NCBI GenBank assembly: GCA_934486875.1 | Contig: CAKSPU010000024.1 | Span: forward strand, 1-37,253 | Length of the DNA: 37,253 nt | Direction of reading: 5' to 3' | Source: an uncultured Oscillospiraceae bacterium | GTDB lineage: Bacteria > Bacillota > Clostridia > Oscillospirales > Ruminococcaceae | Part shown: positions 1-10,443 of the stretch, one piece after another | Layout: every line of letters begins with the position of its first letter | Position numbering within the stretch: position 1 is the first letter of the stretch | Notes under the pieces: model-generated | Told to the model about the DNA's origin: nothing | What the model saw: the letters and a program-made list of their open reading frames with translations, nothing else | Databases searched by the model: none | Translations under genes and position numbers: made by a program

Positions 1-37
1 ATTTTCTTTTGTTTGACTGCACAGGAGGAAATTTATC

Positions 38-1654
38 ATGTACCAGTCAAACAAAACCGCAACTTGTGCAGCACTTTACACACGCTTCTCCCGTGATGAA
101 CCTGATGGCGAAAGCAACAGCATTGCTAATCAAAAGAAATTATTGCTCAACTATGCACACAGCAAGGGCATAATGAATACAAAGTTTTTTGTCGATGATG
201 GGTTCACCGGAACGAATTTTAACAGACCTGATTTCAAAGCGATGATTGCCGAATGTGAAGCAAAAAAAATCAGTACAATAATCGTCAAAGATATGTCACG
301 TTTGGGACGTAACTATCTTATGGTCGGCTACTATACTGAGATTTATTTTCCTGAAAACAACATTCATTTCATTGCTATAAATGATGATGTTGATTCGGTA
401 AAAGGCGATAACGAATTTACTCCTTTCCGAAATATTATGAATGAGTGGTACGTCAGAGACACAAGCAAAAAAGTAAAATCCGTCATTCATAACAAAGGAA
501 TGTCAGGAGAAAGAATTTGCAACAATGTTATTTATGGTTACAAACTAAATCCTGAAAATCCCAAAGAATGGATTGTTGATGAAGAAGCAGCAGAGAATAT
601 CAGAAAGATTTTCAATCTTTTTCTGAATGGCAAAGGTACTACTCAAATTGCAAACTATCTTCATTCTGAAAATATTGTTGTTCCATCAGTATATGCAAGA
701 CAGCATGGTAAGATTTCAATAAGAGCTTTGCCTGCTGACCCTTGCTTATGGGACGGAAAAACAATCAGAGAAATGTTAGGTCGTCAGGAATACGCAGGTG
801 ATACTGTCAACTTCAAGACAAGAAAGCTTTCGTATAAGAGCAAGAAAAAAATTCGGTTGGACAAAAGTGAATATGTCATTTTCCATGATACACAAGAGCC
901 AATCATTGACCGTGATACATTTGATACTGTTCAGAAGATACTTGAAAGCAGGAAGAAAGTACCGACAGTCAGAGAGCCTGACCCTTTGGGCGGTTTTGTT
1001 TTCTGTGCTGACTGCGGAAGCCGCATGTATATAACAAGGAGTACGGTTATACCAAGAAAGAATTGTTATCACTGTGGCAGATACAAACGTTCAACGAAAC
1101 TTTGTACAGCACACTACATCAGAGAGAGCGTTATCAATCAGCTTATACTGAGCGAACTGCAAAAAGTTCTTGCGGCTGCTCGGAATGACAGAGAGCATTT
1201 TTTGAATGTTGCCATTCAAAGCTTTACAAACAAAACCGCAGGCGATATAAAGAAGCTTTACAAAGAAAAACAGCTTTGCGAAAAGAGAATGCAGGAACTT
1301 GACATTCTTATAAAAAAGCTTTTTGAGCAAACAGTCCTCGGAACTCTGAGCAGTGAACGCTTACATATTTTGTCAGTTGGGTATGAAAGAGAGCAGGAAG
1401 AAATAAAAAACAAGCTGTCCGTGATAACGAAAGAAATCGAAATCACAGACAGCATACAGCTTAATGCTGACAGATTCATTGCTATTGTAGATAAATACAC
1501 GAATATTGATGTCCTTACTCCTGAAATCATTGCAGAGTTCATCGACAAAGTGTTGGTTCACGAACCAACATATGATGCAACCAACAAAAGACATCAAGCT
1601 ATTGAAATCTATTTCAATGGGATAGGTGCTATAAACTACAATAGTAATATTTAA
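38..1654 (+). CDS. Large serine recombinase (resolvase/TnpX-TndX type)
   Basis: A 538-residue serine recombinase that would cut and rejoin attachment sites to integrate or excise a mobile element. The N-terminal resolvase domain has the catalytic motif YTRFSRDE with the nucleophile at Ser18, plus GFTGTNFNRPDF and DMSRLGRNY, which supply arginines of the active site. A Recombinase domain follows (roughly residues 165-275), then a zinc ribbon with CADC, CYHC and a later Cys (about 325-360), then a long coiled-coil-rich C-terminus, as in large serine integrases. AGGAGG lies 8-9 bases before the ATG. It points toward oriC, unlike its neighbours. No other mobile-element gene is in view, so it is probably the terminal gene of an element extending left. 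The family call is firm; the exact element type is not. Confidence 0.93.
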   Translation: MYQSNKTATCAALYTRFSRDEPDGESNSIANQKKLLLNYAHSKGIMNTKFFVDDGFTGTNFNRPDFKAMIAECEAKKISTIIVKDMSRLGRNYLMVGYYTEIYFPENNIHFIAINDDVDSVKGDNEFTPFRNIMNEWYVRDTSKKVKSVIHNKGMSGERICNNVIYGYKLNPENPKEWIVDEEAAENIRKIFNLFLNGKGTTQIANYLHSENIVVPSVYARQHGKISIRALPADPCLWDGKTIREMLGRQEYAGDTVNFKTRKLSYKSKKKIRLDKSEYVIFHDTQEPIIDRDTFDTVQKILESRKKVPTVREPDPLGGFVFCADCGSRMYITRSTVIPRKNCYHCGRYKRSTKLCTAHYIRESVINQLILSELQKVLAAARNDREHFLNVAIQSFTNKTAGDIKKLYKEKQLCEKRMQELDILIKKLFEQTVLGTLSSERLHILSVGYEREQEEIKNKLSVITKEIEITDSIQLNADRFIAIVDKYTNIDVLTPEIIAEFIDKVLVHEPTYDATNKRHQAIEIYFNGIGAINYNSNI

Positions 1655-1697
1655 AAAGCCTGACTTCGCAGATTGACTTCCTCTCCCCTTGACCCCT

Positions 1698-1782
1698 GCC
1701 ACCTTTGAAAAGGTGGACGAAACTTTTACTGTTGAGTTTATTTGTGCAACTTTTTTCGTTATGTCGCTTTTTCTACAAGCTG
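1698..1782. repeat. Dispersed repeat, copy A
   Basis: An 85-base stretch starting with the hairpin CCACCTTTGAAAAGGTGG is nearly identical to positions 15812-15895. The differences are a few substitutions and one indel. A third, partial relative lies near 13850-13880. At 15.8 kb the repeat continues leftwards into GGGCGCTGCCCTTTGGAAACCCGC, but here that left part is missing, which suggests the recombinase element ends close to 1690-1698. Function unknown. Confidence 0.8.
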
Positions 1783-1783
1783 A

Positions 1784-1823
1784 GGGTCAATGTCATTCTT
1801 TCTGACATTGACCCTTTGTTTTT
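1784..1823 (+). terminator. Intrinsic terminator
   Basis: A perfect 12-bp stem (1784-1795 with 1803-1814) with a 7-base loop is followed by TTTGTTTTT. The T-run is on the plus strand, so it ends transcripts coming from the recombinase side. It runs up to the stop codon of the convergent rsmE and may help stop rsmE transcripts too, although no T-run follows on that strand. Confidence 0.8.
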
Positions 1824-2548
1824 CACACTTCCCCCGCTGACAACATTATCATCGCTGTTACCGCAATGGGGCAGGTCTCGCAGCGGAGTATCCTCTTTCC
1901 CAGCCATATTGGCACAGCGCCCTTTTCACAGCATATATCCGCTTCTGTCCTGTCAAAGCCGCCCTCAGCCCCTATCATAACGCCGCAGGTGGTTTTGCCC
2001 GAAAAATCTATCTCCGAAAGCCTTTCCCCGCCGTTTTCGTAGCACAAAAGGGATATCTCATTTTCACACAGATCTTTTACCGCTTCGTCAAAGCTCATAA
2101 TGCCGCATATCTCGGGGATATTTCCTCTTCCCGACTGCTTTGCGGCTTCCTCCGCAATTTTTCTCCACCTCATAAGCTTCTTTTCGGCAGACTTTTCATC
2201 GGGGCGTGAGACGCATCTTTTTGAGATAAAGAAAACTATCCTTGCCGCTCCCAGCTCCGTGCATTTCTGAATGATAAGCTCGGGCTTGTCCTGCTTGGGG
2301 AGTGCCTGATATATAGTCAGTCGGAGTTTCGGCTCAGAGGAGGAGGGGATTTTTTCAACAACCCTGCAATACACCTCATCGGAGGTCATTTTTTCAATGA
2401 CCGATTCAAAATCAATGCCCTCTCTGCAAAATGTTATGCTGTCGCCTGTTTTCATTCTCAGCGACCTGCCTATATGAACGGCATCGCCGCCTGTTATGGT
2501 TATAATGTCTCCGTTCAGAGCGGACTCGTCAATAAAAAATCTTGGCAT
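1823..2548 (-). CDS. rsmE: 16S rRNA m3U1498 methyltransferase RsmE
   Basis: SPOUT-family methyltransferase that methylates N3 of U1498 in 16S rRNA on the 30S subunit. The protein is 241 residues from the chosen start. It opens with MPRFFIDES and the RsmE N-terminal PUA-like fold, then has family motifs QALPKQDKPELIIQKCTELG and, in the SAM-binding knot, IGAEGGF and LGKRILRCETCPIA. An in-frame ATG seven codons upstream exists, but GAGGAG lies about 8 bases before the MPRFF start, so 2548 is preferred. It converges on the recombinase unit and is divergent from feoA. In many Firmicutes rsmE sits with prmA or dnaJ; here it stands alone. Confidence 0.95.
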   Translation of the reverse strand: MPRFFIDESALNGDIITITGGDAVHIGRSLRMKTGDSITFCREGIDFESVIEKMTSDEVYCRVVEKIPSSSEPKLRLTIYQALPKQDKPELIIQKCTELGAARIVFFISKRCVSRPDEKSAEKKLMRWRKIAEEAAKQSGRGNIPEICGIMSFDEAVKDLCENEISLLCYENGGERLSEIDFSGKTTCGVMIGAEGGFDRTEADICCEKGAVPIWLGKRILRCETCPIAVTAMIMLSAGEV

Positions 2549-2663
2549 ATATATCTCCTCGGCATTCACCCGAATATCACCTCGGGCATACTATAATAAT
2601 GACAGCTTAAAATCATCTGCATAATAGGCTGTTTATATATTTATTTTCAGGGAAGCAATACTT

Positions 2664-2912
2664 ATGAATAATATATCATCAATGTCCTCGCTGTCCGAGG
2701 GCAGCACCGCCACCGTCACCGAAATGAACGGAACGGGGGATATGCGCCGCCGCCTTATGGATATGGGGCTTATTGAGGGCACTCGGATAATCTGTCTCCA
2801 CCGCAGCCCCGCAGGAGACCCCATAGCCTACCTTATCCGAGGGGCGGTAATTGCTCTTCGGAAAGAGGACACAGGCAAAATTCTTGTGCGGACAGATCAG
2901 CTTGCGGAATAG
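2664..2912 (+). CDS. FeoA-domain protein (solitary)
   Basis: An 82-residue protein with a FeoA/SH3-like fold, recognised from the segment around MRRRLMDMGLIEGTRI, followed by the typical GDPIAYLIRG and IALRKEDTGKILV. FeoA proteins are small cytoplasmic partners or regulators of the ferrous iron permease FeoB. No feoB is present in the window, so this is a lone FeoA. Its last 16 bases overlap the 3' end of the convergent GH16 gene. The ribosome-binding site is weak (AGGGAAG about 10 bases upstream). The domain call is strong; a role in iron uptake is only family-level inference. Confidence 0.85.
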   Translation: MNNISSMSSLSEGSTATVTEMNGTGDMRRRLMDMGLIEGTRIICLHRSPAGDPIAYLIRGAVIALRKEDTGKILVRTDQLAE

Positions 2913-3685
2913 ACCCGAACATAGTCAACATAGATGCTGTCGGGGAAATCGCTTTTTACAGGCTTGTCTGCCCAGGAACCCGTTTCCGCAGAAATTATCA
3001 GGTAGAGCGGCACTTCACAGGTGCCCTCTGCCTTTTCTGCATTTGTACGCCAGGTCTCTTTGCCGTCAATGTAATAAACATACCCGTCCTTTGTCCAGAG
3101 CAGACCGAAGGTGTGGAACTCACCGTCATATACATTCACATCAACTATTTTTCCCTCAGACTTGTGGGCATTGCCGTAGCCGTCCCAGTTAAGGGTGTGC
3201 TGTATCTGCTTTTCATTGTAATACGGCGACTCGTAAATGTCTATCTCCGTGCCGTCCCTGCCGCCGTTTTCCTCGCTGTTTACAGAATCATTCATAAGCC
3301 AGAAAGCAGTCCAGTAGCCCGGGACATTGTTCAGGGTGCATTTTATCTCGTAATATCCATACGCCTGCTCAAATTTTCCCTTGGTCTCAACAGCGCCCGA
3401 ATTATACCTGTCGGTATATTTGTCATACTCCATTTCAATTACAAGATGACCCTCACCGTCAAGGTATGCCTTTTCATCTTTCCAGTAATTGTTAAGGTCC
3501 TGCCTTTTCCATTCGGGGGAGTGTACCCATTTTGTTGAGTCAAGCCTTGTTCCCTCAAAATTATCCTCAAAGGTGATGTAATAGGGAACGCCGTCTATTA
3601 TTTTGCAGTTTTCAACAGTTTCACGGACAGCTGTTGAAAGTCCTATCCCTGCCGATAAAATAAATGCCATTGCTTCGGATAACAT
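2897..3685 (-). CDS. Glycoside hydrolase family 16 beta-glucanase
   Basis: A 262-residue GH16 enzyme, expected to hydrolyse beta-1,3 or mixed-linked beta-1,3-1,4-glucans. The catalytic signature ExDxxE is at E147-I-D149-I-Y-E152, and aromatic residues typical of the cleft (W125, W129, and others) are present. The length matches a bare catalytic domain; there is no carbohydrate-binding module or dockerin. The N-terminus has a weakly hydrophobic stretch (residues 6-20) but no basic residues before it and no clear cleavage site, so no convincing signal peptide is seen. It starts two codons after the stop of the upstream CmpB-like gene, in the same frame (TAA GCT ATG). Its ribosome-binding site, AGGAAAGGGG, lies inside that gene, so the two are probably translationally coupled. 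Confidence 0.92.
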   Translation of the reverse strand: MLSEAMAFILSAGIGLSTAVRETVENCKIIDGVPYYITFEDNFEGTRLDSTKWVHSPEWKRQDLNNYWKDEKAYLDGEGHLVIEMEYDKYTDRYNSGAVETKGKFEQAYGYYEIKCTLNNVPGYWTAFWLMNDSVNSEENGGRDGTEIDIYESPYYNEKQIQHTLNWDGYGNAHKSEGKIVDVNVYDGEFHTFGLLWTKDGYVYYIDGKETWRTNAEKAEGTCEVPLYLIISAETGSWADKPVKSDFPDSIYVDYVRVYSAS

Positions 3686-3688
3686 AGC

Positions 3689-4600
3689 TTATGCCCCTTT
3701 CCTGCGAAGCCGCTCTTTAAGCTCGGTCCTGAGCTTTTCAAGGGTATCTCCGTAATCAACGGACTTAAGGCTCGGGAATGCCTTTATAAGTCTTACAACA
3801 CGCTTGTCCTTTACATCGGTAAACGCCGTAAGAGCGTCATATCTCGCTCTGAGCCTGTCGATAAGCTCGTCCTTTTTCTCGCTGACCTCTTCCCTGATGA
3901 TGTCAGCCTTTTCGGCAGCCTTTTCCCTTGCCATATAAATATCCGCAGCGGTCTCAGCACCTGCGTCAGCCGCTTCAAGAGCCTTGTCAGCAAAAGACTT
4001 TCCCAGCTTCTGAGAATAATCGTACATTTTCTGAGAGATCTCGGATATCTCTTTCAGCCTGAGATTCAGTCTGTATACCGCAGATACGGAGTTTATGCAG
4101 TCGATAACGATAAGTATTCCCATAACGATTATGACAACAACGCCCACGGTTCGGGGGATTATGCCGATAAAGCCCTCTATCCACGGCTCGACGCAGTATT
4201 CAACTATAAGGCAGCCGAGACCCCATTCGACGCTCACCTTAAGACATATGTATCCCTTGAAATTGAAATGCTCGTCGGAATAATCCCACCACATATTATG
4301 GAAAATGAGCTTCATCAGCACTCCCACCGCCAGCTCAAAGCCCGTGCATATGAGCGATGACATTAGAAACACCGCAAAGGGCACTTCCATAAACCGCTCC
4401 AGAGCTATTGTTATTATAAGCACACCAACGCCGTATATAGGGCATATAGGCATACTTAAAAATCCACGGTTTGAGTATTCGCCCATTTTCAGAGCGTGAG
4501 CGCAGACCTCAATAGCCCAGCCGAGAAATGACCATATGAGAAACAGCAGGCACATTTCATAAAGGCTGAAGCCCAGAAAGCTTATCTTTTCAAAAAACAA
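3689..4600 (-). CDS. CmpB-type membrane protein (putative ABC-transporter type IV)
   Basis: A 303-residue membrane protein resembling the CmpB/putative ABC-transporter type IV family of Firmicutes. About five hydrophobic segments occupy residues 10-180, with family-like motifs SFLGWAIEV, NRGFLSMPICPIYGVG and WWDYS. A long charged, helical cytoplasmic tail (about 185-303, rich in A, E, K and R) looks like a coiled coil. I chose the TTG start at 4600 because AGGTGA lies 6 bases upstream; the nearby ATG at 4605 is out of frame. The gene is followed by GH16 in the same frame. The true function of the family is poorly defined, so transport is only a possibility. Confidence 0.75.
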   Translation of the reverse strand: MFFEKISFLGFSLYEMCLLFLIWSFLGWAIEVCAHALKMGEYSNRGFLSMPICPIYGVGVLIITIALERFMEVPFAVFLMSSLICTGFELAVGVLMKLIFHNMWWDYSDEHFNFKGYICLKVSVEWGLGCLIVEYCVEPWIEGFIGIIPRTVGVVVIIVMGILIVIDCINSVSAVYRLNLRLKEISEISQKMYDYSQKLGKSFADKALEAADAGAETAADIYMAREKAAEKADIIREEVSEKKDELIDRLRARYDALTAFTDVKDKRVVRLIKAFPSLKSVDYGDTLEKLRTELKERLRRKGA

Positions 4601-4659
4601 ATCATATCACCTTTATACCTATACAGCAGCAGGCGAAAATTTTCATTTCCGCCTGCTTA

Positions 4660-4835
4660 TACTAATAACCAATTAACCTATAGACAAATCCTCGGCTGAA
4701 ATAAGCCCATTCTGCGTCAGGTTGCTTTATAAAGCAACACTCCCTTGCCGGGCGCAAAGCCCGCCTGCGGTCGCTTTCCTTGACTGGGCTTATTTCATCT
4801 GTCGGCTTTATCTATAGAACAATTGGTTATTAGTA
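4660..4835. repeat. MITE-like palindromic element 1
   Basis: A 176-base non-coding element with 15-bp perfect terminal inverted repeats (4660-4674 and 4821-4835). Inner arms also pair: TGAAATAAGCCCA at 4697-4709 with 4785-4797. Two small hairpins lie in the middle, GTTGCTTT/AAAGCAAC and CGGGC/GCCCG. Reading the ends as CTAATAACC...GGTTATTAG leaves a TA on each side, which would fit a TA target duplication. It fills most of the gap between gyrA and the CmpB-like gene. A separate hairpin with arms 4629-4635 and 4650-4656 lies just outside it. No transposase is present. Confidence 0.75.
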
Positions 4836-4848
4836 TTAAATTTATTGA

Positions 4849-7437
4849 TTATTCCTCGTCATTTCCGTCATCGACTTCATCGTCATCATCGGGAACATCG
4901 TCAGCAATGACCTCGCTCTGCTCCTCGGCAGCAGCTTCCGCCATTTCCTTTTCAAGCTCCTCCTCGGAGGGCTGCTCTATCTTTTCAGTCTCTGCACTGT
5001 CATCGTGCTCGGCTCTTGTGAAGGAAACAACTCTGTCCTCGCCGCTTACTCTCATAAGCTTAACGCCCGTTGCATATCTGCCCATAATGCGTATGTCGCA
5101 GGCTCTTATCCTGATGATAACGCCGTCGGTCGCTATCATAATGATGTCGTCGTCCTCGTCAACTATCTTTATGCCGCATACATAGCCCTTTTCGTCGGAG
5201 GTCTTGTAGTTGAGCATACCATAGCCGCCTCTGCGCTGGATACGGTAATCATCAAGCTTGACACGTCTGCCGAGACCCTTGTCGGTAACGGTGAGAACGC
5301 TTGCACCCTCTCTTACCCTTGCCATAGATACAACGCAGTCGCCGTCTCTGAGCCTGATAGCCTTAACGCCGTGAGCAGTTCTGCTCATAGGACGCATCTG
5401 AGTTTCCTCAATTCGGATAGCAAAGCCGTTCTTTGTGGCAACAATGACCTGAGCATTTCCGTCGGTAAGTCTTACGCCTGCGATCTCGTCGCCCTCGTCA
5501 AGACCTACGGCTCTCAGACCGTTCTTGCGGACATTCTTGTATGCCGAAAGGGGAGTTCTTTTTATCTTGCCGTTCTTTGTCACCATTATGATGAACCTGC
5601 CCTCGTCATAATCGGAGGTCTTTATCATAGCGGCAATTTTCTCATCTTCACCGAGAGGGAGCATATTTATAACATTTACTCCTCTTGACTGTTTTGAGCC
5701 CTCTGCGATCTCAAAGCATCTGAGCTTGTACATAATGCCCTTGTTGGAGATAAACAGCACATCATCGTGGGTGGAAGCGATGAACATTTCCTGAACGAAG
5801 TCCTCGTCCCTCTGCTTGATAGCGGAAACGCCCTTGCCGCCTCTCTTCTGTATCTTGTACTCGCTTACGGGCTGGCGCTTGATGTAGCCGATGTCCGTAA
5901 GGGTAACAACGCAGTCCTCAACGGGGATAAGGTCCTCAACATCGACTTCTCCGCTGATATTTTCGATAGAAGTCCTTCTCTCGTCGGTGTATTTCTTCTT
6001 TATCTCTTCAAGCTCATTTGAAACTATCTCAAGAACCTTTGCATCATCACCGAGGATCTCGGTAAGCTCCTTTATCTTTGCGTGAAGCTCGGCAAGCTCG
6101 TCCTCTATCTTCTTACGCTCCATATTTGAGAGCTGATACATTCTCATCTGAGCGATAGCCTCTGCCTGAACATCGGTAAGACCGAATCTTTCCATAAGTC
6201 TTGACTTTATCTCGCCAATGTTCTCAGATGTGCGGCATATTTTGATAACCTCGTCGATATTGTCCGCAGCGATGACCATACCCTCTAAGATATGGGCTCT
6301 TGCCTTAGCCTTGTCAAGATCGAACTGGGTCCTTCTTCTTATTACCTCGTCCTGGAAAGCGATGTACTCATTTAACATCTGCTTTAAGGTAAGTATCTTA
6401 GGCTCGCCCTTTACAAGAGCCAGCATAATTATTCCGACGGTGTCCTGAAGCTGTGTGTACTGGAACAGGTGGTTGAGCACTACCTGCGGTATAGCGTCCT
6501 TTTTCAGCTCGATAACTACTCTTACATCATTGTCCTTGTCGGACTCGTCACGGATAGCGAAAATGCCGTCAATGCGCTTGTCCTTGGCAAGCTCCGCAAT
6601 TCTCTCGATAAGGGTCTTTTTGTTGACCATATAGGGTATCTCATCAATAATGATGCAGTTTCTGCCCTTGATCTCCTCGATCCTTGTCCTGCCTCGGAGA
6701 GTTACCTTTCCACGTCCCGTAGCATATGCCGCCCTTATGCCGGCACGTCCCATAATAATGCCGCCTGTGGGGAAGTCGGGTCCCTTGATATGCTCCATAA
6801 GCTCATCAAGAGTGCAGTCGGGATTTTTGATAAGGGTCTGAACAGCGCCGATAGTTTCCGCAAGGTTATGTGGAGGTATATTTGTAGCCATACCTACCGC
6901 AATTCCCACAGAACCGTTTACAAGGAGGTTTGGGAAGCGTGAGGGGAGAACAACAGGCTCTTTCAGTCTGTCGTCATAGTTTGACATAAAATCAATGGTG
7001 TCCTTGTTGATGTCTGTCAGCATCTCAAGGGTCATTTTCTCCATTTTCGCCTCGGTGTATCGGTAAGCGGCAGGAGGGTCGCCGTCAAGTGAACCGAAGT
7101 TTCCGTGACCGTCAACGAGAGGATATCTCATAGAGAAATCCTGGGCAAGTCTTACCATAGCGTCATAAACGGAAGCATCGCCGTGGGGGTGATAGCGTCC
7201 GAGCACAGTACCAACGGTATCGGCGCACTTACGGTACTCCTTGTCGGGGGTCAAACCGTTCTCGTACATCGTGTAAAGAATACGTCTGTGAACGGGCTTA
7301 AGACCGTCTCTTACATCAGGCAGAGCACGGGAAACGATGACCGACATCGAGTAGGCAAGAAATGATTCCTTCATTTCCTTTTCGATATTTCTGCTGATAA
7401 ACCTGTTATTATTCAAACTGAATACTTCATCTGACAA
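4849..7437 (-). CDS. gyrA: DNA gyrase subunit A
   Basis: GyrA cuts and rejoins DNA for negative supercoiling in the A2B2 gyrase. Here it is 862 residues. The N-terminal breakage-reunion domain carries the catalytic tyrosine in AAYRYTE (Tyr127). The C-terminal beta-pinwheel holds a GyrA box, QKRGGKG, which marks it as gyrase rather than ParC. The tail is very acidic (about 40 residues of D/E). Three in-frame TTG codons lie near the start; AAGGAG is 9 bases before the one at 7437, giving MSDEVFSL, so that start is preferred over 7446. The quinolone-contact region reads [10 protein letters not shown], with Ala where E. coli has Ser83. It ends the dnaA-gyrA gene row, separated from gyrB by one small gene. 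Confidence 0.96.
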   Translation of the reverse strand: MSDEVFSLNNNRFISRNIEKEMKESFLAYSMSVIVSRALPDVRDGLKPVHRRILYTMYENGLTPDKEYRKCADTVGTVLGRYHPHGDASVYDAMVRLAQDFSMRYPLVDGHGNFGSLDGDPPAAYRYTEAKMEKMTLEMLTDINKDTIDFMSNYDDRLKEPVVLPSRFPNLLVNGSVGIAVGMATNIPPHNLAETIGAVQTLIKNPDCTLDELMEHIKGPDFPTGGIIMGRAGIRAAYATGRGKVTLRGRTRIEEIKGRNCIIIDEIPYMVNKKTLIERIAELAKDKRIDGIFAIRDESDKDNDVRVVIELKKDAIPQVVLNHLFQYTQLQDTVGIIMLALVKGEPKILTLKQMLNEYIAFQDEVIRRRTQFDLDKAKARAHILEGMVIAADNIDEVIKICRTSENIGEIKSRLMERFGLTDVQAEAIAQMRMYQLSNMERKKIEDELAELHAKIKELTEILGDDAKVLEIVSNELEEIKKKYTDERRTSIENISGEVDVEDLIPVEDCVVTLTDIGYIKRQPVSEYKIQKRGGKGVSAIKQRDEDFVQEMFIASTHDDVLFISNKGIMYKLRCFEIAEGSKQSRGVNVINMLPLGEDEKIAAMIKTSDYDEGRFIIMVTKNGKIKRTPLSAYKNVRKNGLRAVGLDEGDEIAGVRLTDGNAQVIVATKNGFAIRIEETQMRPMSRTAHGVKAIRLRDGDCVVSMARVREGASVLTVTDKGLGRRVKLDDYRIQRRGGYGMLNYKTSDEKGYVCGIKIVDEDDDIIMIATDGVIIRIRACDIRIMGRYATGVKLMRVSGEDRVVSFTRAEHDDSAETEKIEQPSEEELEKEMAEAAAEEQSEVIADDVPDDDDEVDDGNDEE

Positions 7438-7470
7438 AATCAACAACTCCTTTTAAGGATATGCAAAAAA

Positions 7471-8139
7471 TTATACTTTATATCTTACGCCCATAATATT
7501 TGAGAGCCTGTTTTTTATCTCTGTATTCTCATAAGGCTTGAACGCCTCCTTGGGAATAACAAAAACATTTACCTTTTTGATGTAGACAACGTAGAAATCC
7601 TTGCTGTCAATAATTTCAACAGCGCTGTTGTCAAGATGTATTATAGTTGCGGGCGGAAGCTCATTTTCGGGATCATTTTCCGTTTCCTCCGGCTTTTTTT
7701 CCTCTTCCTCAGCCTGTTTTTCAGCCTCTTCTGAAATATACGGGTCGTATATTGTTGATATTTTTATCTTATTCGTATAAATTTCAGCATCATATTCCGT
7801 ACCCTCCAGCTCACCGAGACTGTCGCTCAGCTTTCTGAGAGTGTTTTTGGGTCTTATGAGGAAATATATTCCCAGCACAAAGCACATCACAATGACCATA
7901 TATGAAAACGAAACATCATCGCCCTTCTGAGCTGTGGCAATGGTTATGACCTGAGTGAAAATTCCTATCAGAACCACTATCATCTCAATGACAACAGTTT
8001 TGTAAACATATTTTTTCTGAAAAAGCTTAAAGCCTTTCAGAATATCCTCCTTTGAGCTTTTGTACTGTCCCTTTGCAAGGAGCTCTTCAAAGGAGCTCCT
8101 GCCGTCATAATAAACATCATCGTCCAAAACCGACAACAA
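7471..8139 (-). CDS. Small membrane protein, YcxB-like
   Basis: A 222-residue protein with two adjacent transmembrane segments (about 48-70 and 78-96). Before them is a soluble stretch with ILKGFKLFQKKYVYKT; after them comes a domain ending in FVIPKEAFKPYENTEIKNRL, which resembles the YcxB-like C-terminal region. An acidic insert around residues 133-160 is rich in E, K and P. The likely start is TTG, with AGGA 7 bases upstream. It sits 22 bases after gyrB and 33 bases before gyrA, so it is probably co-transcribed with both. I know of no established function. The YcxB assignment rests on the topology and the C-terminal motif only. Confidence 0.7.
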   Translation of the reverse strand: MLSVLDDDVYYDGRSSFEELLAKGQYKSSKEDILKGFKLFQKKYVYKTVVIEMIVVLIGIFTQVITIATAQKGDDVSFSYMVIVMCFVLGIYFLIRPKNTLRKLSDSLGELEGTEYDAEIYTNKIKISTIYDPYISEEAEKQAEEEEKKPEETENDPENELPPATIIHLDNSAVEIIDSKDFYVVYIKKVNVFVIPKEAFKPYENTEIKNRLSNIMGVRYKV

Positions 8140-8161
8140 ATATCATTCCTTTACTTTTTAA

Positions 8162-10183
<2,022 letters not shown>

Positions 10184-10193
10184 TTATACAAAA

Positions 10194-10439
10194 TTATCTG
10201 CATCTTTTGATTATGGTGGAGGAGGAAACATTTGAAATATATACCCTTTCACGTCCCTCAACAGTTGCCGCAACAAATGACCTGGGCATTTCATAGGAAA
10301 CAGTGACGGCAGACCGCCTTTTGCCCGAAGCCGCAAGAAATTCCCTCGAATCCCTGCTCACCGAGGTGTTTTCGATGTCAAAGACCCCGATAATGTCCGA
10401 GTCCCGCACAACGGTATCGCTGCCAAGATGAATATACAT
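10194..10439 (-). CDS. remB: RemB / DUF370 protein
   Basis: An 81-residue DUF370 protein starting MYIHLGSDTVVR, with IGVFDIENTSVS and YISNVSSSTI typical of the family. In Bacillus subtilis the homologue next to recF (yaaB/remB) is a regulator of extracellular-matrix genes, and its paralogue RemA binds DNA. It starts 4 bases after the recF stop, so it is translationally linked to recF, matching the conserved recF-remB-gyrB order. The role in this organism is inferred from the family. Confidence 0.9.
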   Translation of the reverse strand: MYIHLGSDTVVRDSDIIGVFDIENTSVSRDSREFLAASGKRRSAVTVSYEMPRSFVAATVEGRERVYISNVSSSTIIKRCR

Positions 10440-10443
10440 CTGC

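Noticed and set aside
1705..1980. ORF across the dispersed repeat and the 3' end of rsmE
   Set aside because: It passes through a terminator and lies antisense to rsmE; no family resemblance.
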